Below, piece by piece: positions 29,201 to 37,319 of a stretch of DNA of 64,000 nt. Numbering within the stretch: the first letter of the stretch is position 1; every line of letters begins with the position of its first letter. Source of the stretch: Lenzites betulinus (Eukaryota; Basidiomycota; Agaricomycetes; Polyporales; Polyporaceae); the NCBI GenBank assembly GCA_022264855.1, contig JABYQU010000004.1:992001-1056000 (forward strand), written 5' to 3'. Under the pieces are notes generated by a model, which was not told the DNA's origin, did not search any database, and worked only from the letters and a program-made list of their open reading frames with translations. The position numbers and the translations under genes were made by a program.

Positions 29201-29483
29201 GAGCAGGTTTGTTCAGAAGTATCGCGGTGCCCGTATCGAGAACAGCCAGTGCCGCACGGAGGAGCGCGTCGATCTGATCTTCACTGAGGGAGCGCGGAAG
29301 CCTTTTTGCGAAGGCGCGGATCTGGTCGGGTAGGAGGGCGCTTGAGAGTGTATCGTTTTGCCGAGACGCGGAACGCGATACGCGGTGAATTGCGGGTGAG
29401 ACGGCGCTATCGCCGTCGAAGGAGGAAGCCGACAAGTGAAACTTGTACACACACCCCCTGCGGTGGTCACCAGAATGATGCAC
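26157..29483 (-). CDS. gag: Gypsy gag-protease polyprotein (frame of 1,108 codons)
   Basis: Forms the virus-like particle and processes the polyprotein. The central part is gag-like (FFQDLETLFEIAGI, then helical capsid-type sequence). A CCHC zinc knuckle CHYCGDANHMLRNC is at about residue 563, followed by a Pro/Arg-rich linker. A retropepsin domain has AIVDPGCMIV at about 974 and the partner strand DMLLGRPF near 1,050. DPG in place of the usual D[ST]G is frequent in fungal Gypsy proteases. The first ATG of the frame (29483-29481) lies inside the 5' LTR, 6 nt upstream of its end; the next in-frame ATG is about 270 codons downstream, before AEQNNF. Either the start is in the LTR or translation begins at the later ATG, which leaves a shorter, typical gag. 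Confidence 0.92.
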   Translation of the reverse strand: MHHSGDHRRGCVYKFHLSASSFDGDSAVSPAIHRVSRSASRQNDTLSSALLPDQIRAFAKRLPRSLSEDQIDALLRAALAVLDTGTAILLNKPAPLRASTAARIRSDALAVIATAPLPEWASNATLANDDESNLTAPQQQDFVDQLLRGVSRLRNQLVLDLVPALVDPLFSLLAKSIQALETDPSATQWLQDTADAIVHRAILSSPPLFPESLPEGAEESFVNYATPYGSPQSAVSNLTPLEPSSSDSNATRKTPSVSSHSREPSIVSSMAEQNNFAMRRAMPARGHATAPTFDSSEPRNLRRFFQDLETLFEIAGITDPNVQKKWVTRYVPISESEFYEEMEEYKDQTKTFEEFRAAIYASHPGASETRKFSNAEVDKLVESRRKAPITTSSELGDFYRPFYAMTSYLIQHNKMSTFEQSRLFFSGLCNPLHDQVAQRLQLKDPDHHPDEAYELAKVYEAAKFILHGTTTASYQVAPAAPTTTTPADSSTIKVEDLAPLFRLLAQGGNNANASATANRFLGPPNAGARPAPNYQGMMQGAQGFQQGGNGFAANALPNGFCHYCGDANHMLRNCPAAETDIREGKCSRNPEGLIVLPTGQFLPRQLPGFDGLTMRDRLYEWHRRERVRQGQNPAQAAPAAQMVFAIAEDVEPWISSFQFTAEDRIQQLEHELYMLKKGKERFDGVEVPSFPKPRSRPVSRPASPGPQNRERSADSRPGPSRSPAAFAPPKANATGQPARLVPPHLEPALRFRETVATGDRERPVHDATIRTTENQVPEPPRQQERPATPYRAPADQGQPPLPEHPFAKARDATYAPPNVRNFGAPPAKPKEQERDGAFRTIAPVYQPGLAAAVFERMMKTPVINVSTEELLSLAPEVRAKFREAVTPRRVPPTGQRTVAFAGVEGSSTADGAEPEELSCFGTPLEPGGYVLPDLYDVYLRDVAPSGESPPLKNAKESHALRSIVGLVDTKEYVEAIVDPGCMIVAMSEHVCHHLGLSYDPTIRLNMQSANGEVEKSLGLVRNMPFKVSTIVLYLQVHVVRNAAYDMLLGRPFDVLTKSVIKNFDNEDQTITIECPNTGQIATIPTIPRGRARFRARPNPEPVRPEPTI
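29455..29472 (-). other. Putative primer-binding site
   Basis: Three nucleotides inside the 5' LTR the element strand reads TGGTGACCACCGCAGG. Starting with TGG, it could pair with the CCA end of a host tRNA. I cannot name the tRNA without a search. Confidence 0.5.
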
Positions 29484-30244
29484 TCAACCGACCGGTAAGG
29501 ACGGATGAAAGAGACGGTCGAGAGCCCAGAAGGTCGAGACCGGGCTGCGAAGACGTCTCGCGGAGCGCGAGGAGATGCAAGGTTCGCGTCGGGTGCCCTT
29601 ACGGCGGCGCAGTACGCAGAGAAGCGCGGAGGGAGGGGAGGGGTAGCGGTAAGGCGGAAGGTGCGCAACGACTCAGCTAAGCTGGCGTTTCCGCAGTACG
29701 CAGGAGGGTCGCTTCGTAGCCGGTGTCGGCGTCGCAGAAAACTCGTAACGCAATCGCAACGCTAAACGCTAAATCGCAGGGGTTCGCAGTTCGCAGAGTT
29801 CGCAGGGTTCGCAGTTCGCAGTTCGCTGTTCGCAGGGTCGTCGCTGGGTTCTTCGAGGGAAAGTGAGATTCTGAGCCAAGGGGGGGTCTGATTGTCACGG
29901 CCCGAGGGCGTAGGTATTTACAGGGAGAGTCCGCACGTCCGATGTCATCAGAAAGTCTCTACGGAAGGCCCATCGCGAAGGGGATCGAGGCCACGATGCG
30001 CCGGACGCTAACGCGTAACGCGGAACGCGGAACGTACCATCGCGCTCCGTACGGACCGGCGCCACGGAACGCAAGCCCTCGCGCGCGGATCGGCCCATGC
30101 CCTCGCGATACCGCGCGATAAGCCGTCCGCATACGGGCAAGGCCCCCTGCGCTGCGATGAGTCCTCCGTACCACGAAGCCCTCGGACTCGCGGAAACCGC
30201 GAAAAGAGTAGGTCGCGGGCGTTGGCTCGGCACGGGGCGTATCA
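29476..30244 (-). repeat. 5' LTR (right)
   Basis: 769 bp, TGATGC...GTATCA, nearly identical to the left LTR. It should contain the element promoter on the minus strand. The heptamer array GTTCGCA is at about 29,774-29,840. It is followed directly by CCGC and, 5 bp further on, the right terminal repeat of the older TIR element. Confidence 0.95.
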
Positions 30245-30253
30245 CCGCGTTTC

Positions 30254-30341
30254 CGAATTTCTCGAGTTTCTCGAGTTCTTTGGATTGAGTCGCGCAGGCG
30301 CGTCGCGCGGAGCGCCTGTCCAAAGATTTCGCCAACCGCTG
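30254..30341 (-). repeat. Right 88-bp terminal inverted repeat
   Basis: The inverse of 14325-14412, ending in TA at 30342-30343. The Gypsy 5' LTR lies only 9 bp inside it, so the retrotransposon inserted next to the end of the older element. Confidence 0.7.
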
Positions 30342-30682
30342 TAGTATCGTCCACTGAATTGGTAGTCCACGAGCTCAGCAAACCCGTCGTCACACTCCTG
30401 AGCCACCTTGGGTAAAATTGGTAACATACACATTCTGATCGTCGTTAGACGAGATCGTGGTACCATGTCCGGCTATCGCCGAGTGTTTACGAGGACGTGA
30501 GATACGATTCGCCAAGCCCTCCCGAGCCTGACTGCTACTGTCACCATCTAGTTAATTCATGCTCCAGAGCTCGGACCCACCTCTGACTAACATTGTGAGT
30601 GATCGGGAACAATCAATGCTCATTGAGCCATCTCACTTTTTCACCTCTACTCAGAGCTTGCGGTAATTGTCCGAAGCTCTAC

Positions 30683-32281
30683 ATGACAGACATCAATTGG
30701 TTCTCCGCTCTTCCGGCCGAGCTTCTGCAGACTTTGGGCGACTTTTTGGCATACGCAGATCTGGCTGCCGTGACGCTCGTCAACAAGTCTTTGAACGAAA
30801 TATACATTCCAACGTTATACGCCAACATATCCCTCAGCCACCACCCTTCGGCGCGCAGATGCATCCGCACGCTCTCCGCCGATCCAGCGACCCTTGCCCG
30901 CGGTCGCGACCTTGCACCATACGTTCGCTCCTTCATGGTCGCATACATCAGTTACCAGGTGTCCCCGTCCAACAAGGCCAAATCCGCGCGTCGACTAGCA
31001 CGGGCACTAAGACGCATGTCGGGTCTCCAGCGTTGCGCGCTTCGCACTAGGGAGTACTTACTGCACGCCCGACATCTACGCCGCACTGGGAAGCGGCTCC
31101 CCCGCGGCTACCTTGCGCTCACTCAATATCGAGCTCCACCCGCCGAGTTGGACAAAAGGCTGCGACTATCCGGCCGCAGTATGCGCCGCCCTTCGACCCA
31201 TCTTCCCGGAGCTCACCTCCATCACGATAGATGCACGCGACGGGGTCCCGCAAGAGTGGCTTACCGTCTTCAGCCATCTCTTCACTTCGCGTGCGGAGCA
31301 CCTTCGTGCTGTCTCCTTCGAGAATTGGAATCCGTCTATCATGGGGTCCGCGCTGTGCGACGTCGGCGTCTGGACGAGCCTACAGGAGCTGACAGTCGAG
31401 CTGTATGGCCCTGGTTTGGAGAGGCTACCCCCGGCGCCCAACATACGCACCCTAAACTTGATCTGGATGCCTGCCAAGGAGCAGGAACTGCAGAAGGTGG
31501 TCATTCCACCTGATGCGTTTCCCCACCTCGAAGTTCTTGCCTGTCCCTCCAACGTCCTCTCTGCCTTCCTTCCCGCAAACGCGCAGACACCACGGCCGAT
31601 CCGGAGCGTTCGGTTAGACGGGGCGTCCTACGACAAACCCCAGAAGAGCCTTAACGCGCGACAAATCCAGACGAGATGGCAGGACTTGCGCGCCGTGCTG
31701 CCTTGCCTTTCGCGCTCGGCGTGCACTGTGACGGAGCTCGAGTTTGCCATGGACAACATCTACGGCCAGGACATGGATGTAGAAGAGCTGGCGGAGTTTG
31801 CCGGCTCGTTTGAGCGGCTCGTGATCATGCTTTGGACCTCTCCCTCACAGGTGAGCGTGGTCGTCCTGTGTCAACTCGTCTGCTCACTGTGAGAGCCCTA
31901 TTCGCGCAATAGGAAGTGGTGGCAGCTCTCGGGAAGACGCTGTTTGCACGCACCCCGAAGCTGCACACATTCTTGCTATCGGATGCGCCCTATAGATACC
32001 TCGGGTGGTGCTTCTACCTTTCCCGCTGGCGAGAGCTGCAACGGTCTTGGATCACGTCGTGGGATTTGGATGGAACTGTGTTGAGGAAGATCGCATTCTC
32101 ACAAGCTGTTGACGATGTGTGGACGAGGACAAGGGTAGAATGGGAGGCACCCGTGCTTGAACAAGATGCTCAGGATGATGAAGCTGAGGACGATAGAGGC
32201 ATGAGCTCCGAAAGCGAGGGGAGTGAGTCGGCTCCGCTCTCCGAGGACGAGGAGACCGACCAGAACGACCAAGATTGGTAG
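30683..32281 (+). CDS. F-box-type protein, three exons with one doubtful junction
   Basis: The start at 30683 opens with an F-box-like segment (MTDINWFSALPAELLQTL, then LAAVTLVNKSLNEIYIP, residues about 5-50). F-box proteins bind Skp1 and recruit substrates to SCF ubiquitin ligases. The body has leucine-rich spacing (LRSLNIEL, LQELTVELYGPGL, IRTLNLIWMP), as in agaricomycete F-box/LRR-like families. The tail is acidic. Exons join to 498 aa if 31054-31093 is removed as a 40-nt GT-AG intron and 31851-31912 as a second intron. The first is very short and lacks a pyrimidine tract. The alternative is a 1-nt frameshift, since the skipped frame reads sensibly (PDIYAALGSGS). If it is a frameshift, this is a recent pseudogene or a sequence error. 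Confidence 0.7.
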
Positions 32282-32678
32282 ATTGTATCTTGGTGAGTAC
32301 CGGAGCCCTCCTATGAATTGATATCCCATTGCAATCGACTGTGGAACTGGACATGCTTACTGAGTATCTTACAAGATGATCGTACACAGTATAGGTCAGA
32401 GCGAATCAATGCCTACTCCCATTTCCCCAGACTGGAAGAGCGAAGCAATCAATCCTTTTAGGAATGAACACCTGAACGTTAACGCTAGTGCACAGTGATA
32501 GCCGTGGTGGACTGGTGGTGGTGTTGTGATGTGGTGAGGTCTTCATCGGAGACTCGGATGTGGTCACTGAACGGGACCCTCCGAGCCAAGGAACTCTGGT
32601 CGACACGTTGATATTAAGCGCGTTCCAGCTGCGCCGTTTTCCTACATACACCTCGATCGTCAAGCGTTTAAGGATACG
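32282..32678. other. Convergent spacer
   Basis: 397 bp between the convergent F-box gene and the first member of the gag-like trio. Nothing else is visible. Confidence 0.4.
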
Positions 32679-33158
32679 CTAAAGCCTCCTACAGTATCGC
32701 AACTCACTCCCAAGAAACCAACACTGCCACAAACACGCCAGGATGACCATGAGAAGCACCTTCTCAAGTGCCGTGAAGGGCCTCATCCATCCAAATAGCA
32801 TCTCCCACCAGCTCCGCTTCTTCGTATGCATCTCGACGAGCTTCCTCCAAACCACGCTCGCGTGACAATGGGGGCCCGCCCGAATGCCATACCGAGGAAA
32901 GTCCTTGACGTTTAGGGTGATGATCGCCTTGCAGAGGTCCTCCCTCCGAAGCCATTCTTCCCGCGCTTGGCCCCCGTCGGGCGTGCCGGAGAGCGTAGGG
33001 GACTCGGTAGCCCAGTCTGCGAGGAACTCCAGGTTCTGTTCGACCCCGTGAAGACAGCAGATCGTCTCCACGGCATGTCTGTACTCGGGCCAATTCGTTG
33101 GTCCCAGACGGAGGTGCGGTGGGAGGAAGAGGCCGGGAATATCGACGTGGCGGCTCAT
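32679..33158 (-). CDS. Gag-like (UBN2-type) small protein 1, tail-anchored
   Basis: 159 residues. The core has LFLPPHLRLGPTNWPEY at the N-terminus, then a helix with CCLHGVEQNLE, LCKAIITLNVKDF, and VWRKLVEMH. The same order of blocks recurs in the next two minus-strand genes, so these are tandem paralogues. The pattern (Leu-x-Gly-x-Asn-Trp-x-x-Tyr, helix, then 'KAI..LNI', then 'W..L...') resembles the N-terminal gag domain of Copia elements (UBN2/DUF4219 type); this is my inference. The C-terminus carries one hydrophobic helix (KVLLMVILACLWQCWFL) before a short tail, suggesting a tail anchor. No pol domains are adjacent, so it is not an intact transposon. The ATG at 33158 has a good ACAAAATG context. 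Confidence 0.6.
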   Translation of the reverse strand: MSRHVDIPGLFLPPHLRLGPTNWPEYRHAVETICCLHGVEQNLEFLADWATESPTLSGTPDGGQAREEWLRREDLCKAIITLNVKDFPRYGIRAGPHCHASVVWRKLVEMHTKKRSWWEMLFGWMRPFTALEKVLLMVILACLWQCWFLGSELRYCRRL

Positions 33159-33366
33159 TTTGTGGATAAGATCTGCGGAAGCATGTGAGATAGGTCTCTC
33201 CGATGCCTATCATGGTGACACTTACGAGCTAGAGCAGGCAAGAGAACGAGGTGAGTATCAGTTTCCGCCTACTACGTCTCGTTATATACGCTCACACTGC
33301 AACAAAGGCGCTTAACGCATTGTGTGGCAAGGCCACAGCACGGAGACAATGAGTACAACAAGCGTA

Positions 33367-34205
33367 TCATTTCTTCTCGCAAAACATGACCACGCCAATC
33401 CACCATCCCATCAGGAGCCACACCCACCGCCTTGCGAAGGTGCGCCCAAGCGAGGCCCTAACAAACTCAAAGCACGTTTCCCTCTTCGGGCGCGTCCTCG
33501 CCGGTGGCTCGTGCACCCTCTTCAACTCCTCCCAACACTCCACCGTAAACGTGCAATCGTCCAGATCGAACCGCCCGATGTCCAGTATGTTGAGCAAGAT
33601 GATCGCGCGACAAAGTTTCTCCTCCTCGTTCCACCACGCCGGCGCCCTATGCTCATTAATTGCTGGCCGCTCGAGGTGCTTTTCAACGCCCTTGAGCTCG
33701 CAGACGAGCTGGACCGCGTTCTTGTAGGCCTTCCACGTCGTAGCATCCCGAAGGCGCAAATGTTCGGGGAAGATGAGCTCCGAGAGTGGGAAGGCGCGGA
33801 ATCGCTCGAGGACGCTCGCAGGGTCCCGGGGTGGGAGCGAAGGTGAGTTGGATCGGCGCCGGAAAGATACAGCTTGGGATTCTACTGCGGGATTGGTACT
33901 GCCTTGAGCGATTGGCTCGTCTTCCGCAGGATCCGCATAGGAAACTACGCTGGATTCTCTGTCCGGAACGATTACGGTCCCCGCGTGCCGGCTATCTTGG
34001 AACTGACTGCCTTGCCTGTATGCATGTATTATAACGGATATCACGTCGTCTGACTACTGAACACATACGGGCTCCGCTGAAGTGGTGGGCTTCGCGCGGG
34101 CGGCACCGCGGAGTCGAAGTGCGCGTGCCGTGGTGCGTCGAAGGTCGCGGGGATAAGTCGACCTGTATAGTGCTGTGGGCCGCTGACCCGCCAGTTGTCG
34201 GTCAT
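33367..34205 (-). CDS. Gag-like (UBN2-type) small protein 2, with N-terminal extension and tail anchor
   Basis: Two exons: 34205-34069 (starts MTDNWRVSGPQHYTG) and 34015-33367, joined over a 53-nt intron (34016-34068, GTATGT...ACAG). An upstream in-frame ATG at 34262 is possible. After a disordered Ser/Pro/Arg region comes the same core as its neighbours: IFPEHLRLRDATTWKAY, CELKGVEKHLE, LCRAIILLNILDI, CWEELKRVHE. A hydrophobic C-terminal segment (WVWLLMGWWIGVVMF) ends in CEKK; KK at the end resembles an ER-retrieval or tail-anchor signal (inference). It is the longest of the three. I do not recognise a named function. Confidence 0.6.
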
Positions 34206-34698
34206 GATGTATTCTCTCTCGCTGTCGCAGGGGTGGGCAACAAAGAGAGAGACAAAGTCCAATTCGTCGCGCGATGGCCATCATCTATAACCCCACTTGT
34301 GCCACTCGCGATGCTCCGAGGAAACGCGTGTTGTCCGCATGGTGAAATCCCCTCCAAGCTGCACGGCCCGGTCCAGGTTCCGTCGAGCATGCATCAACAT
34401 CACTGTTGGCTTGACTTATCTCGTGCCAAGTTACTTCGCTAGGAAGGGACACAGTCATTGTTCAATGCAACCCTCGCTTTGATGGCCCAAGCCTTTGGGG
34501 GTCGAGACGTAATCATAATCCCGACTACTTTAAGCTCTCACGAGTTGTCGACAGAGTCGACGTGTTGTGATCAACGATTTGGAATCCCAAAATGCATACA
34601 TCTATATAGCCACAATGTCGATATCCTCACTGTCCGTCGTGCAAACAGTCATGGGTGTCATCGTCAAATCATAGGATCTGAATCATTCTTCCCCCCCA
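34206..34698. other. Spacer between gag-like genes 2 and 3
   Basis: 493 bp, without a supported gene. It should include the promoter of gene 2 on the minus strand. Confidence 0.4.
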
Positions 34699-35144
34699 TC
34701 AGCAGATATCCTTGCGCTTCTTGCACCCAGGGTAGTATCCCTCGTACCGGATGACGAGGTCCCAGAGGTACGCCGCGCCGCGCTCGCGGGAGTGGTACGC
34801 CTCGCGGATCTCGCACGCGCGCGCGAGCATGTCCGGCTGGATGTTCAGCACGATGAGCGCCTTGCAGAACTGGTCGTCCTCCGCCCACTTGCGGCGCGCG
34901 TCCTCGTCCTGCGGGCCGCCGCACAGGCGGCCGTCGTACGAGTGCTTCGAGAGGTGCTCCTGCAGGTCGTTCGCGAAGCAGAGCGCGTGGATCGCGATCT
35001 TGTACACCTCCCAGTTGTACGAGTTCAGCCGGAGCGACTCGGGGAGGAAGAGCTGGGTGTTGATGATGATGCGGTCCTGCTGGTGTTGGGGAGAGATTGT
35101 GTCAGCAGATGAGAAGACAAGGGAGAGTGCACGGCACAGACCAT
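34699..35144 (-). CDS. Gag-like (UBN2-type) small protein 3, no membrane tail
   Basis: The best model starts with an ATG at 35144-35142 followed at once by an intron (GTCTGTG...CACCAG, about 35141-35085). It gives a protein opening MQDRIIINTQLFLPESL, then LNSYNWEVYKIAIHAL, ANDLQEHLSKHS, FCKALIVLNIQPDML, and YLWDLVIRYEGYYPG. Core blocks match genes 1 and 2 in order. It ends CKKRKDIC without a hydrophobic segment, so unlike its paralogues it should be soluble. A longer uninterrupted frame begins at 35433, but the upstream part has no similarity to the paralogues. Confidence 0.55.
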
Positions 35145-37319
35145 TCTGAGAGGGGAAGCGGGAGGTGTGTTGATAAAAATCTGAGGAGCCACGGTGGTGA
35201 TATGGTTGCTGAAGCGACCTCAGGACGGGGATTAGGGAAAATTGGAAGGAGCCGAACTCACTGGAGATCAGTGGGGCTGAGGAGGTGGGACGAGCGAGCG
35301 ATGGCTTGTTGGGTTCTCCTGCTATTCCACAGCGGTTTATATACCCCCAAGCCGCCTGCGTCTGTCTTGCGCCGAATGTGACAGCCTCCCGAAAACTACC
35401 GAAATTGGCGCGTAGTGTCGGAGGTGGGTTCACGGGTTTTACTTAAGAGGCGTGGGTAGACTTTGCGAGTGCGTCCAGTCCTGTCTAGGATCTTGCCAGT
35501 ATGCGACGGGTCCAAGTACAGGATTTTCATTCCGAGCTCTACGCGATTAAAGCGATGGAACTCTTTTCCGGACAATTTCACGTACGAGTATAGTCAGCTT
35601 GTACCGCTGAAGTCCACCACATGATCAGCAGTAGTACCAAACATGGGCGAATGAATGTAGTCCTGGACGTACCACGTCAAACCCGATTGCCCTGTTTGAA
35701 GGATGCCAGACCTGTATTACGAACTTTTGCTCACTCCGCAGTGCTGCACGGGATCCTACTTACGGCGATTGACAGCACCGAGGACCCGCTATCACGGCAT
35801 CATTCTTGGAATCTCTCGGATAGCGTAGAATCAGTCCACCACGCTGTGAGCACACCTTCGCTTGCGCGACGTAAGCCCTCTCGTCGGCGGCACCGGTGGG
35901 GTCACAATCCACCACGCTGAATATCGCAGGCGCAAAGCACCTGGTTCGCGGGTTTAAACGGCTATAAGCCTCGAGCAAGATTCTCGGCGATCGGTCGGAG
36001 AAGGGTCTTGGCGCGGCTAACGTGTTTGTGGGTTCTTAGATATCCCATAGAGTACGCCGGAAGCAACATGCCGGCGAGAGGCCCTTATGAACTCCCTAAA
36101 GCAAAGGGTAATGGTTAGCCACGAGTAGTTTTGGACGTATAGTATAAACACTGATGAGAGACGCGCCTTACTATGAAGTAGTATACCGGACACAGCATAG
36201 GCCTGCAGTTTGAGCGCGTGTCCCCGTCGAGTCCGGAAGGTACAGGCCTCGATCCACACGAGGAACGCGTTACCGAGGTCTGCACATGATGATTGGTGGC
36301 GGACCTGCGCCATACAGCACTTCCGAACTTCCAAGCATCGCTTGCCCATTGACATGCATTGAGGCGTCCTCGATGTCGGGAAACCTGCTCGGAACGTATT
36401 GATCAGTGCATGAGGACACATCACGGATGAGGAACACGATATCACTCAGCACAAACGTGGGATGCGTCATATGACCTCGCGATATGCAGAGGGCCGCAAA
36501 CACGACGACCTGCCAGTCATGGAGCTCTGGAGCCTGGCTACAGGGAGTCGGGGGCTACCTACTCCGTACAGGCGGACCGAGTAGATATTTCTACCATTTA
36601 CGAAATGGCTAGCAGCCCATAGTCGTACTTAGCTGAGGAGGGAGAAACCGCGGGGGAGAGATATAAGGAGCTCTGGAAGTCATGATGATCGCTTAGCCTT
36701 CTGAGATTTAAACATCATATATCGGAGTTGGAACACAGCCAATAAGTACCCAACGTCGGAGATGCTAAGCGCCTCACGCTTGTGCTCTTGTCGTTCAGCT
36801 GCGCATAGTACACCAAGTTGCCCAAAGTGCGAAATCTGTCGATGAACAAACACAAGGGAAGTGCCGCCTAGACGTTGGCGTAGATCTTGCGTGTATTCGG
36901 AGTCACGGCCGGACGCGATCTGCTCTGCTTTGCCTGGACCTCCGCGGCCAGGAACAGCTGCTTCAATTTTTGGATCCGGGACTGGTCAGGGTGACCTTGC
37001 ACGCAAGGTAATTGAAGCTGGGACCGTCCTATCGTTCGCTTGTCTCACTGCTGAGCGCGACAGCCTTGGCAGCATGCTTCAGCCCTGGCAATAGCATTGT
37101 CCCAAGCCATGGAACAATGGGCGCTCACGGCGTGGCCATGGCTGGTCTTTGAAAGCTTGATCCGTGATGCCTACTTTCTGACTTCCGCTGCATTGTGCGT
37201 TTGACTTAAAAGACAGCGGCCTGCTGCTGCTACTGGCGAAGTTAGTTGCCCCCTTCTCCACTGCAAGTGCACCCGGATCGACAGTATCTAGCCCTGTTTA
37301 GTTCGCACCAGCCAGCGCC
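35145..37319. other. 2.2-kb region without a supported gene
   Basis: Between the gag-like trio and the second F-box-type gene. The longest frame (minus, 36445-36017, 142 codons) has Cys- and Arg-rich composition without a domain I know. I find no repeat or RNA gene. It could hold a decayed gene that I cannot identify. Confidence 0.4.

Larger units (their letters stand above)
16211..30244 (-). mobile_element. Complete 14,034-bp Gypsy-type (Metaviridae) LTR retrotransposon with antisense gene cassette
   Basis: Two direct 769-bp LTRs bound the element, each starting TGATGC and ending GTATCA. The flanking 4-mer CCGC on both sides (16207-16210, 30245-30248) is a plausible target-site duplication. 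Gag-protease (29,483-26,157) and pol (26,203-22,220) are on the minus strand, so the right LTR is the 5' LTR. A primer-binding-site candidate lies just inside it, and a polypurine tract abuts the left (3') LTR. Domain order is gag, CCHC, protease, RT, RNase H, integrase. RT before integrase defines Gypsy over Copia. Both ORFs are intact and the LTRs differ at about three sites, so the insertion is recent. The element is about twice the usual length because of roughly 5 kb with three plus-strand genes between pol and the 3' LTR. Confidence 0.93.
14323..30343. mobile_element. TA-flanked terminal-inverted-repeat element (Tc1/mariner-pogo-like ends) interrupted by younger insertions
   Basis: Two 88-bp inverted repeats at 14325-14412 and 30254-30341 both start (read inwards) with CAGCGGTTGGCGAAATCTTT and are both bordered by the dinucleotide TA (14323-14324 and 30342-30343). 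Duplication of TA is the signature of Tc1/mariner and pogo/Fot1 type DNA transposons. I count about ten mismatches between the arms, so this is an older element. The Gypsy element and the fold-back element lie inside it, leaving about 0.95 kb of its own interior (mostly 14413-15312), where I see no transposase. It is therefore either a non-autonomous element or a decayed one. Confidence 0.6.

Noticed and set aside
29483..30341. Minus-strand frames crossing the right LTR and terminal repeat
   Set aside because: They fuse LTR and TIR sequence by chance; the left LTR shows the same frames with different ends.
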